From: an uncultured Bacilli bacterium
GTDB taxonomy: Bacteria > Bacillota_I > Bacilli_A > RF39 > UBA660
DNA: 29,598 bases
Assembly (NCBI GenBank): GCA_934096015.1
Contig: CAKOLD010000010.1
Span: 1-29,598 of the forward strand
Direction of reading: 5' to 3'
The translations under genes were made by a program, and so were the position numbers. Below the pieces are notes generated by a model. That model did no database searches and was not told where the DNA came from. It was given only the letters and a program-made list of their open reading frames with translations. This document shows, in pieces, positions 15,811 to 23,388 of the stretch. Every line of letters begins with the position of its first letter. Within the stretch, counting starts at the first letter, position 1.

Positions 15811-17314
15811 ATTTTATAAAGTTGGTATTTATCTAAGTCTATCTAACGAAGACAAAGATAAAAAAAATTATTATGAACAAAGTGAATCTATTAAAAATCA
15901 AAGAAATATGTTAATAGATTACATTAATAAACACCCAAATTTTATATTAGAAAAAGAATATTGTGATGAAGATATATCTGGAGCCGGAACCTACAGACCT
16001 CAATTTGAAAAATTAATTAAAGACTGTGAAAATCACTTAATAGATATTGTATTATGTAAAAGTCAGTCCCGTTTTTCAAGAGATATGGAAATAGTTGAAA
16101 AATATTTAAATAATAAATTTAAAGAATGGAATATTAGATTTATTGGACTAAGTGATAATGCCGACACTCTAGTCTTAGGAAATAAAAAATCCCGTCAAAT
16201 AAATGGATTAGTCAATGAATGGTATCTTGAAGATGTTTCAAACAACATAAGAAGTGCTTTTAAAACTAAAATGCAACAAGGAGAATTCATTTCCCCTTTT
16301 GCATCCTACGGATATACAATATCCAAATCAAATAAAAACAAATTAATAATAGATCCAATTGCTGCTAGAAACGTAAAATATATCTACAATCTTTACCTAA
16401 AAGGATACGGTTTTTCTAAAATAGCTAATACCCTTAATAAACAAAAAATTCCTTCACCTTCTTATTATAAATTTCAACAAGGAATAAAATTAAATATAAA
16501 TTCTAAAAAAAAGCCAAATGAAATACTATGGAATCCCAATTCAATTAAAAGAATCTTAACTAATGAAATATATATAGGAAACTTAATTCAAGGAAAAAGA
16601 ACTACAGTAAGTTATAAAAATCATAAAATAATTAATAATTCTAAAGAAAAATGGATATCTAAAGAAAATACTCATGAAAATATTATAGATGATAACACTT
16701 TTTTAAAAGTAAATAATCTTTTAAAAACTAAAACTAAACCCACAAAAAATGGTTCAATTCATTTATTTTCCAATAAAGTCTATTGTTATAAATGTAAAAA
16801 TAAAATGCACAAAAAAAATTCCACTAAATATTCCTATTTAATATGTAATAATTCAAAATGTCAAAATAAATCAATTAGATATGATGAACTAAAAGATATT
16901 ATATTAAATAAAATTAATAATCTTTTAACAAAATATTATAATTATTCCCTACTTTTAAAATTACAATCAAATAATAATCAAAATACTCTTAAAACAAATG
17001 AATTAAATACAATTAAAATCAAATTAAATAAAATAGACTTGTATATAAAAAATCTCTATGAAGATAAAATTAATAGCATTATTACAACCGAAAACTTTAT
17101 ATATCTTTTAAATGAGTATAATCATGAAAAAAAAATTTTAGAAAAAAGACAATATCAAATTAATAAAGATAGTAAAAATAATAATAAAATAAAAAATAAA
17201 TATAAAAAATTTAATAAACTAGATAAAATTATCTTAGATGAATTTATAAATAATATTTACATAGATGATATAGAAAATGATTTTAGAAACATTTATATAG
17301 AATGGAATTTCTAA
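15803..17314 (+). CDS. Large serine recombinase (integrase/excisionase of the element)
   Basis: 503 residues. The resolvase-type catalytic domain (1-150) has nucleophile Ser14 in YLSLSNED, RPQF Arg65, and SRFSRD Arg90/Arg93, matching the gamma-delta residues Ser10, Arg45, Arg68 and Arg71. It is followed by the recombinase domain (about 165-310), a Cys4 zinc ribbon (Cys328, Cys331, Cys348, Cys353) and a C-terminal coiled coil, the full layout of serine integrases such as TnpX and phiC31-like enzymes. The conserved Arg two residues before the nucleophile (Arg8 in gamma-delta) is Ser12 here, which is odd. The gene ends 22 bp from the right attachment core, the usual position. It is the obvious agent of the insertion into the ATPase gene. 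Codon use is even more AT-rich than its neighbours. Confidence 0.95.
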   Translation: MNEFYKVGIYLSLSNEDKDKKNYYEQSESIKNQRNMLIDYINKHPNFILEKEYCDEDISGAGTYRPQFEKLIKDCENHLIDIVLCKSQSRFSRDMEIVEKYLNNKFKEWNIRFIGLSDNADTLVLGNKKSRQINGLVNEWYLEDVSNNIRSAFKTKMQQGEFISPFASYGYTISKSNKNKLIIDPIAARNVKYIYNLYLKGYGFSKIANTLNKQKIPSPSYYKFQQGIKLNINSKKKPNEILWNPNSIKRILTNEIYIGNLIQGKRTTVSYKNHKIINNSKEKWISKENTHENIIDDNTFLKVNNLLKTKTKPTKNGSIHLFSNKVYCYKCKNKMHKKNSTKYSYLICNNSKCQNKSIRYDELKDIILNKINNLLTKYYNYSLLLKLQSNNNQNTLKTNELNTIKIKLNKIDLYIKNLYEDKINSIITTENFIYLLNEYNHEKKILEKRQYQINKDSKNNNKIKNKYKKFNKLDKIILDEFINNIYIDDIENDFRNIYIEWNF

Positions 17315-17336
17315 TTTGTGTATAAAATATACAATC

Positions 17337-17344
17337 AGTTGCTT
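17337..17344 (+). repeat. Right copy of the attachment-site core (attR)
   Basis: AGTTGCTT, direct repeat of 13431-13438, with element DNA on its left and the resumed ATPase coding sequence on its right. Proposed crossover dinucleotide GT at 17338-17339. Confidence 0.85.
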
Positions 17345-17673
17345 TAATCAGAACACTAGCAATAAAACCTGATATTTTACTATTAGACGAGCCATTTTCT
17401 GCTCTAGATTTTCAAACAAGATTATCTGTAAGTGAGGATGTATATAATATCATTAAAAAAGAAAAAAAAGCAACTATAATAATAAGTCACGATATTGGCG
17501 AAGTCGTTAGTCTATGTGATAGAGTTATTGTATTAACTAAAAGACCTGCAACAGTTAAAAAGATCTATGATATTAAATTAAATAATAACTCTCCAAATGA
17601 AAATAGAAGAGACAAAGATTTTTATAAATATTATGATAAGATATGGAAGGATTTAGATATTCATGTCTGCTAA
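17338..17673 (+). pseudogene. 3' half of the importer ATPase
   Basis: An open frame without a start codon that continues the interrupted ATPase: VALIRTLAIKPDILLLDEPFSALD gives the end of the signature helix, Walker B (ILLLDEP) and D-loop. IIISHDIGEV is the H-loop, and the frame ends IWKDLDIHVC at the TAA of 17671-17673. It shows no frameshift or stop. In-frame stop TAA at 17323-17325 lies upstream in the element. Its last 11 bp overlap the permease start, so in the intact operon ATPase and permease were translationally coupled. In this configuration it is unlikely to be translated. Confidence 0.93.
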
Positions 17674-18454
17674 TCAAATAAAATATTTAAAAAAATTAAA
17701 AATTAAAAAAATAATTATTTTCATTACTCAAATATCTATTGCTCTTCTATTTTTCATAACATGGGAACTATTAAGCAAATATAATATTATTAATTCATTT
17801 ATTTTTTCTAGTCCATCCAAAATATTAAGTTGCTTAAAAGAACTTAATTCCACAGGAAAATTATTTAATCATATTTTAATTACATCAAATGAAGTTTTAA
17901 TATCATTTATTCTAGGTAGTGTTACAAGTTTTCTAATAGCAATTATTTTATATATGTCAAATACACTAAAAAAGATAACAGACCCATATATAACAATATT
18001 AAACAGTCTACCAAAAGTAGCACTAGGTCCTATAATAATAATTTGGATTGGTGCCAATAACAAATCTATTATATTTATGGCCTTATTAATAAATTTTATA
18101 GTTTCTCTAATCGGTTTTTATAATGGTTTTACAAACACAGACCCTTATAAAATAAAACTAATGAAAACCTTAAAAGCTACAAAAATCCAAACACTAACAA
18201 AATTAGTAATCCCTAGTAGTTTAGAAAACGTATTCTCAACACTTAAACTAAATATTTCCATGTCATTAATTGGTGTTATAATGGGAGAATTTTTAGTAAG
18301 TAAGGAGGGTATAGGATATTTAATTTTATATGGAACTCAAGTATTTAATTTAAATTTAGTAATGACAGGAATCTTTATTTTAATAATCCAATCTTTCATT
18401 TTTTATAAAACATTAACCATTATAGAAAAAATATTAATAAAAAATCACGTCTAA
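17663..18454 (+). CDS. ABC importer permease (SsuC/TauC-like)
   Basis: 263 residues with about six transmembrane helices and the binding-protein-dependent permease domain. The EAA loop that contacts the ATPase is visible at about 172-205 (MKTLKATKIQTLTKLVIPSSLENV...SLIGVIMGEFL), close to the SsuC/TauC/ThiX pattern. The gene starts inside the last codons of the ATPase 3' half and has only GGAAGG further upstream as a possible ribosome-binding site, so it normally relies on coupling. With the element inserted it is cut off from the operon promoter at 11982 and from its upstream coupled frame, so expression should be low. The gene itself is intact. A terminator follows. Confidence 0.9.
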   Translation: MSANQIKYLKKLKIKKIIIFITQISIALLFFITWELLSKYNIINSFIFSSPSKILSCLKELNSTGKLFNHILITSNEVLISFILGSVTSFLIAIILYMSNTLKKITDPYITILNSLPKVALGPIIIIWIGANNKSIIFMALLINFIVSLIGFYNGFTNTDPYKIKLMKTLKATKIQTLTKLVIPSSLENVFSTLKLNISMSLIGVIMGEFLVSKEGIGYLILYGTQVFNLNLVMTGIFILIIQSFIFYKTLTIIEKILIKNHV

Positions 18455-18471
18455 AGTTAGGCGTGTTTTTT
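18446..18471 (+). terminator. Terminator of the importer operon
   Basis: CACGTC (18446-18451) pairs with GGCGTG (18460-18465), one G-U pair, around an 8-nt loop, then T6. It overlaps the permease stop codon. Confidence 0.75.
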
Positions 18472-18475
18472 ATAC

Positions 18476-18502
18476 AAAAAAAGTATACACATCTTTGTAT
18501 AC
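18476..18502 (-). terminator. Terminator of the exporter/kinase operon
   Basis: Minus strand GTATACA (18502-18496) pairs perfectly with TGTATAC (18489-18483) around a 6-nt loop, then T7 (18482-18476). Confidence 0.8.
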
Positions 18503-18519
18503 ACTTTTTAATTCTTATT

Positions 18520-19131
18520 TTACTGTTTTTCCAATTTATTATAAATATCAACAATTAAATTTATTGTTTCATCAATTCCTAGAATACTAGAATCAATCAA
18601 ATAGTCATAATCAGATTTACTACCCCATTTTAAATTAGAATCAAAACTTTCATAGAATCTCTTTCGCTCTTTATCAACAAAGTTTAATCGTTTTAAAGTT
18701 TCTTCCCTATTCATATTTTCTAATTGCATTTTTCTTTTTAATTTAAATTCTAAATTATTGGAATAAATAAATATATTTATAACATTATCTCTATCTTTTA
18801 ATATATTATTAGAATTACGTCCTAATATAACACAAGATCCTTTAAGAGCTAAATTTTTAATTTCTTTGCTAATATAATATTCAATAATATCACTAGAAAG
18901 ATTGTTATTGAGATTATTAAAATTTAATAATTCTAACTTTTTATAAAAATCACTTCGATACTTTTCATCAAGTTCTTCTAATTTTCCAAGATTGACTTTA
19001 TTATTTTTTGCTGCTTCAACCAATATGTTTTTATCATAAAAAGGTATATCTAATTTTTTTGCTACACTTTCTCCAATAAATTTACCCCCACTGCCGTATT
19101 CACGGCCTATAGTTATTATAATATTTTTCAT
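18520..19131 (-). CDS. Cytidylate-kinase-like family protein
   Basis: 203 residues from ATG 19131, chosen for its AGGAGATAT ribosome-binding site; the longer frame from 19176 would run back into the ABC exporter gene. The N-terminus IITIGREYGSGGKFIGESVAKKLDIPFYDKNIL is the P-loop opening of the cytidylate-kinase-like family, with GREYGSGG as nucleotide-binding loop, and a LKGSCVILGR-like strand near residue 100. Members are P-loop kinases related to CMP kinase but distinct from the housekeeping Cmk; substrates are mostly unknown. It begins 10 bp after the end of the exporter gene and is probably the last gene of that operon. Confidence 0.85.
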   Translation of the reverse strand: MKNIIITIGREYGSGGKFIGESVAKKLDIPFYDKNILVEAAKNNKVNLGKLEELDEKYRSDFYKKLELLNFNNLNNNLSSDIIEYYISKEIKNLALKGSCVILGRNSNNILKDRDNVINIFIYSNNLEFKLKRKMQLENMNREETLKRLNFVDKERKRFYESFDSNLKWGSKSDYDYLIDSSILGIDETINLIVDIYNKLEKQ

Positions 19132-19141
19132 ATATCTCCTC

Positions 19142-21481
19142 TTATAACTCAAATTGGGAATTATACAAGTCTGCATAAAAACCTTTTTTCTTCATCAAAT
19201 CTTCATGATTTCCTTGTTCAATTATATTACCATCTTTCATAACTAAAATTAAATCAGCATTTTTTATAGTTGATAATCTATGTGCAATTATAAAACTTGT
19301 TTTTCCTACAGTTAATTTATCCATAGCCATTTGTACAAGTTCCTCAGTTCTAGTATCAACATTACTTGTTGCTTCATCTAAAATTAAGAAAGGAGCATCT
19401 TCTAACATACCTCTAGCAATAGTTAAAAGTTGTTTTTGTCCAGCACTAACACTATCATTTTCTGAAATATCAGTATCTAATCCTTTTGGTAAAGTTTTTA
19501 TAAAATGATCTAACCCAACAGCTTTACAAACATCATCTATTTGTTTGTCTGTAATATCTTTACGATTATAAACAATATTTTCTCTGATAGTTCCTTCAAA
19601 TAACCAAGTATCTTGTAACACCATAGTAAATAATCTGTGAACAGTATCCCTAGAAATTTTCTTAGTAGAAATTCCATCAATTAAAATATCACCAGAATTA
19701 ATGTCATAAAACTTCATAAGCAAATTAACCATTGTTGTCTTACCAGCACCAGTTGGACCAACAATTGCTATTTTTTGTCCTGGTTTACTATAAGCACTAA
19801 AATCTTTAATAGTTGGAGTATCATTTCCATCATAAGTAAATTCTACATTTTTAAATTCAATTTCACCCTTCACTTTACTAGCGTCAAAATCTTTTAATAA
19901 ATCTTTTTCTATAGGCATTGTAGCTTCATCTAAAAATTCAAATACTCTTTCACTTGCAGCCGCAGTAGATTGTAAACTAGTCATAGCTTGAGCTATTTGA
20001 GCAAGTGGAGATGTAAATAATCTTACATATGTAATAAAAGCCACTATTACTCCAAAAGTTATATTTCCTTTACTTGCTAATAATGCTCCTACTATACAAA
20101 CAGCAACATAACCAAAGTTACCAATAAAATTCATCATAGGCATCATTAATCCAGATAAAAATTGACTTTTTCTATTAGCATCATAAACACTTTCATTATA
20201 TTCATCAAAAACCCTATTAGCTTCTGCTTCACCATTATAAGCTTTTACTACGTTAAGCCCAGAATAAACCTCTTCGATATGCCCGTTTAATTTACCCAAT
20301 TCCACTTGTCTATCTACAAAGTATTTTTGAGATTTACCTAAAATTGAAAACATAAATATAAATCCAAATAAACTAGACAATATTGCCGTAATTGCTAATA
20401 TCCAATTAGTAACAAACATCATAATAACCGTACCAACAAATAGCGTTATACTACTAACTAAACTTGCTAAAGATTGATTCATTGATTGAGCAATTGTATC
20501 TATATCATTTGTAACCCTAGAAAGGATATCTCCAATAGAATTTTTATCAAAATAACTTAATGGTAACAAATTAATTTTTTTAGAAATCTTACTTCTTAAC
20601 TTTCTCGCAAACTTATTTGAAACATCCGTCATTGATATAGATTCAATATAATTAAATAATGCACTACATAAATATAAAATTAATAAAAATAAACTTATTT
20701 TTTTTATCTTATCCATATTCATATAAGGTTTAACTATGTCTTTAATAGAATCAGGCATTTTATCTATTTCTTTATAAAGTTTATTAACATTTTCATAATC
20801 ATCAACTTTACTCATTATATTAATAAATTTAACTTGATCTTCAACATTAATATTTGTTCCATCAATTTTAATATCTTTAAATAAAATACATCCTACATTA
20901 TTTGTTATTTCTCCAACTTCATAATTTTTATTTATAAAATAAAGAAATTTAATCATATCATCACTAGTTAATGCAATATCATCATAAGAAGAATCATGAA
21001 AAATTTCTCTAAGTATTTCTATATTTATAGAAGTTAATTTCATAATATCATTAGTTTCTTGAACTTCTTTTAAAACATTTTTAAAGTCTTCTTTATCTTG
21101 ATCAGAGTACTTATCATCTAACATTATCCTTGTTATATTTTTTTGAGATAAATCCATTTGTATAATATTAGGTACTAAAGAAGCCATTTTCTCTTCATCA
21201 ATATTTTCTAAACTAGTTTTAGATAATTCTTTTAAATTATTAACATTTACTACTAATCCCTTACTTATTTCATCAGTTAATTTACTCAACTTATCAGGAG
21301 CAGAAATTGATAAAATAGAACCAATTACAGCAAGCATTAAAGAAATAACAATCAAAACTCTAAAATCCTTTAGTTCTCTCATAAGTCGTAAAATAGAACC
21401 TAAAAAGTCTTTAGCTTTTTCACCCGCATTAATAGAAGGACCAGGTCCATGTTTTTTTGGAGTACGTTCTTCATTATTCAT
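19142..21481 (-). CDS. ABC exporter subunit with consensus ATP site and large extracellular insert
   Basis: 779 residues: TM1 near 40-60, then about 190 residues of extracytoplasmic insert (roughly 65-255, LSKLTDEISKGL to DIVKPYMNMDK) before TM2, the remaining helices to about 500, and a C-terminal nucleotide-binding domain. Motifs: Walker A GPTGAGKTT, signature SAGQKQ (Ala for the usual first Gly), Walker B FLILDEA with catalytic Glu, and H-loop IIAHRLS. The altered signature pairs with the degenerate site of the partner subunit encoded upstream, the hallmark of heterodimeric type IV exporters such as TM287/288, LmrCD and BmrCD. The 5' end overlaps the partner gene by 8 bp. It is probably a multidrug, lipid or peptide exporter; the cargo is unknown. 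Confidence 0.93.
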   Translation of the reverse strand: MNNEERTPKKHGPGPSINAGEKAKDFLGSILRLMRELKDFRVLIVISLMLAVIGSILSISAPDKLSKLTDEISKGLVVNVNNLKELSKTSLENIDEEKMASLVPNIIQMDLSQKNITRIMLDDKYSDQDKEDFKNVLKEVQETNDIMKLTSINIEILREIFHDSSYDDIALTSDDMIKFLYFINKNYEVGEITNNVGCILFKDIKIDGTNINVEDQVKFINIMSKVDDYENVNKLYKEIDKMPDSIKDIVKPYMNMDKIKKISLFLLILYLCSALFNYIESISMTDVSNKFARKLRSKISKKINLLPLSYFDKNSIGDILSRVTNDIDTIAQSMNQSLASLVSSITLFVGTVIMMFVTNWILAITAILSSLFGFIFMFSILGKSQKYFVDRQVELGKLNGHIEEVYSGLNVVKAYNGEAEANRVFDEYNESVYDANRKSQFLSGLMMPMMNFIGNFGYVAVCIVGALLASKGNITFGVIVAFITYVRLFTSPLAQIAQAMTSLQSTAAASERVFEFLDEATMPIEKDLLKDFDASKVKGEIEFKNVEFTYDGNDTPTIKDFSAYSKPGQKIAIVGPTGAGKTTMVNLLMKFYDINSGDILIDGISTKKISRDTVHRLFTMVLQDTWLFEGTIRENIVYNRKDITDKQIDDVCKAVGLDHFIKTLPKGLDTDISENDSVSAGQKQLLTIARGMLEDAPFLILDEATSNVDTRTEELVQMAMDKLTVGKTSFIIAHRLSTIKNADLILVMKDGNIIEQGNHEDLMKKKGFYADLYNSQFEL

Positions 21482-23234
21482 TTTTTAACTCCTCCTCTGA
21501 CAATTGTGATAAAGCAATTTGCTTATAAACATCACAATTTTTTAATAATTCTTTGTGAGTACCAATCCCCACACATTTTCCATTATCAAGTACTAATATT
21601 TTATCAGCATTCATAATAGTTCCAATTCTTTGAGCTACAATCAAACTAGTTGCATCTTTCGTATACTTTTTAAGTTCTTTTCTTAAAACAGAATCCGTTT
21701 TATAATCTAAAGCACTAAATGAATCATCAAAAATATATATTTCTGGATTTTTAGCAATCGCTCTAGCAATAGCTAATCTTTGTTTTTGTCCCCCAGAAAT
21801 ATTAGTACCACCTTGGGCAATATGAGAATCATACTTATCATCCATTTTAAGAACAAAATCTGTTGCTTGAGCTACTTCTATCGCTTTTTTAATCATTTCA
21901 TCAGTTACTTCTTTTCCACTATCACCATAAGCCACATTACTTTTAACAGTACCATTAAACATTACAGCTTTTTGAGGAATATAACCTATTTTTTCATGAA
22001 GAAATTTTTGCTTGTACTCTTTAACATTTACTCCATCTACTAAAACTTCTCCATCTGTAACATCATAAAATCTAGGAACTAAGTTTATCAAACTAGACTT
22101 ACCACTACCAGTAGATCCAATAAACGCTACAGTCTCACCCTTATGAGCCTTAAATGATATATTTTCTAATAAATATTCCTCAGCATCAGGATATTTAAAT
22201 GATACATTCTTAAATTCAACTTCACCAACCTTTTTACCATCAAATACTTCTAGATTTCCATCTTGAATATTTATTGGATTTTCTAAAACCTCATTAATTC
22301 TTTTTGCAGATACATTTGCACGAGGTAACATCATAAAAATCATCGCAAGCATCAAAAATGACATTATAATTTGCATTGCATAGCTAGAAAAAACCACCAT
22401 ATCTCCGAATAAAGCTATTTTATCTACCATCATTGCATCACTAATTAAACCTGCTCCAACATAATATATAGACAAGGTTAACATATACATCACTAAATAC
22501 ATTACAGGCATCATTATAGCAAAAGATTTTTGATTAAAAAGTTGTAATTTAGTTAATGAATTATTAACTTCTTCAAACTTATCTTCTTGATATTTTTCTG
22601 CATTAAATGCTCTAACAACTCTAATACCAGTTAAATTTTCTCTAGTAACATTATTCATTTTATCAATAAGTTTTTGAACAATTTTAAATTTAGGCATAAC
22701 TACAACAATAAGTATTCCAATAACTGTTAATAAAACCAAAACAGCAACTGCTGTTATTGCACTCCATTGCCAACTTTTATTTAAAATCTTAGTAATTGCC
22801 CAAATAGCAGTTATAGGAGCCTTTACCAAAAGTTGTAATCCCATTCCTAAAAACATCTCTACCTGAGTTATATCATTAGTAGTTCTAGTAATTAAACTAC
22901 TAGTAGAAAATTTCTTAACCTCTTCCATTCCTAAATTTTCTACTTTCGTAAAAACCTTCTTTCTTGTTAATTTTGAAAAAAGTGAAGATAAATTAGCAAT
23001 CAAATATCCTACACAAACAGCAGATAATAAACTACCTAAAGCACAAAGTAACATATATCCACCATTAATTAAAATATCTTTCATCAAACTACCTTCAGTT
23101 TGTACAAGTTTAGTAATCTCTGACATATAATCAGGCATTTTTAACTCTAACCATACCTGAATAAAAATCAAAATAAAACAAATAATTGCTAAAAACCATT
23201 CTTTTTTCTTAAAACAATTAAATAATTTTAACAT
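21474..23234 (-). CDS. ABC exporter subunit with degenerate ATP site
   Basis: 586 residues: six-helix transmembrane domain (about 15-310) and nucleotide-binding domain (about 335-586). Walker A GSTGSGKSS and signature ISGGQKQR are consensus, but the Walker B end is IFDDS (Asp for catalytic Glu) and the H-loop is VAQRIG (Gln for His). These are the known changes of the non-hydrolysing site in heterodimeric exporters, whose second half is the SAGQ signature of the downstream partner. The consensus site would form from the partner's Walker motifs and this subunit's signature. An 8-bp overlap couples the two genes. Start ATG 23234 has AGGAAG upstream. Confidence 0.93.
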   Translation of the reverse strand: MLKLFNCFKKKEWFLAIICFILIFIQVWLELKMPDYMSEITKLVQTEGSLMKDILINGGYMLLCALGSLLSAVCVGYLIANLSSLFSKLTRKKVFTKVENLGMEEVKKFSTSSLITRTTNDITQVEMFLGMGLQLLVKAPITAIWAITKILNKSWQWSAITAVAVLVLLTVIGILIVVVMPKFKIVQKLIDKMNNVTRENLTGIRVVRAFNAEKYQEDKFEEVNNSLTKLQLFNQKSFAIMMPVMYLVMYMLTLSIYYVGAGLISDAMMVDKIALFGDMVVFSSYAMQIIMSFLMLAMIFMMLPRANVSAKRINEVLENPINIQDGNLEVFDGKKVGEVEFKNVSFKYPDAEEYLLENISFKAHKGETVAFIGSTGSGKSSLINLVPRFYDVTDGEVLVDGVNVKEYKQKFLHEKIGYIPQKAVMFNGTVKSNVAYGDSGKEVTDEMIKKAIEVAQATDFVLKMDDKYDSHIAQGGTNISGGQKQRLAIARAIAKNPEIYIFDDSFSALDYKTDSVLRKELKKYTKDATSLIVAQRIGTIMNADKILVLDNGKCVGIGTHKELLKNCDVYKQIALSQLSEEELKNE

Positions 23235-23271
23235 AATAACTTCCTTTCTTTACAAAGCCCTCATTTTTTAT

Positions 23272-23285
23272 ATTACATAAGTAAT
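23272..23285. promoter_or_regulatory. Inverted repeat in the exporter operon leader, candidate operator
   Basis: ATTAC-ATAA-GTAAT, between the exporter promoter and its start codon. It could bind a repressor, since many drug exporters are controlled this way, but no regulator gene is adjacent. Short AT-rich palindromes are common by chance. Confidence 0.3.
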
Positions 23286-23318
23286 AATTTATTCCTTTTT
23301 ACTAACAATAACCCCTAT

Positions 23319-23327
23319 ATTATAGCA
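23319..23327 (-). promoter_or_regulatory. Extended -10 promoter of the exporter operon
   Basis: Minus strand TGCTATAAT fits TGnTATAAT. No clear -35 box. It gives a leader of about 75 bases before ATG 23234. Confidence 0.5.
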
Positions 23328-23358
23328 CACTTTAAAATTATTACTTTATTTTTTTCAT

Positions 23359-23373
23359 TATAATTTTTATAAT
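23359..23373 (+). promoter_or_regulatory. Tandem -10 boxes upstream of the dGTPase-like gene
   Basis: TATAAT occurs at 23359-23364 and again at 23368-23373. The first would give a usable leader of about 18 bases before ATG 23389. No good -35 box is visible. Confidence 0.4.
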
Positions 23374-23388
23374 ATAAATGGTGATTTT

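Larger units (their letters stand above)
13431..17344 (+). mobile_element. 3.9-kb serine-recombinase element inserted in the ATPase gene
   Basis: The element unit is 3,906 bp and is bounded by direct 8-bp repeats AGTTGCTT. It carries, in order, a DUF308/HdeD-like gene (minus), a TetR gene (plus), a two-TM membrane protein gene (minus), a possible small leader ORF and a large serine recombinase gene (plus) that ends 22 bp from the right core. Just inside the ends lie imperfect inverted arms, GTATAAGATAAACAC (13439-13453) and GTGTATAAAATATAC (17318-17332), 11 of 15 matching. Joining the ends recreates a 42-bp imperfect palindrome centred on GT, like a serine-integrase attP. There are no phage structural, replication or conjugation genes. 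Confidence 0.88.

Noticed and set aside
13431..17344. The element as a prophage or conjugative element
   Set aside because: No capsid, tail, lysis, replication, relaxase or secretion genes in 3.9 kb; only a recombinase and three cargo genes.
13431..17344. The element as an IS607-type transposon
   Set aside because: The recombinase has the full large-serine layout with zinc ribbon and coiled coil, no TnpB is present, and the 8-bp repeated core with attP dyad fits site-specific integration.
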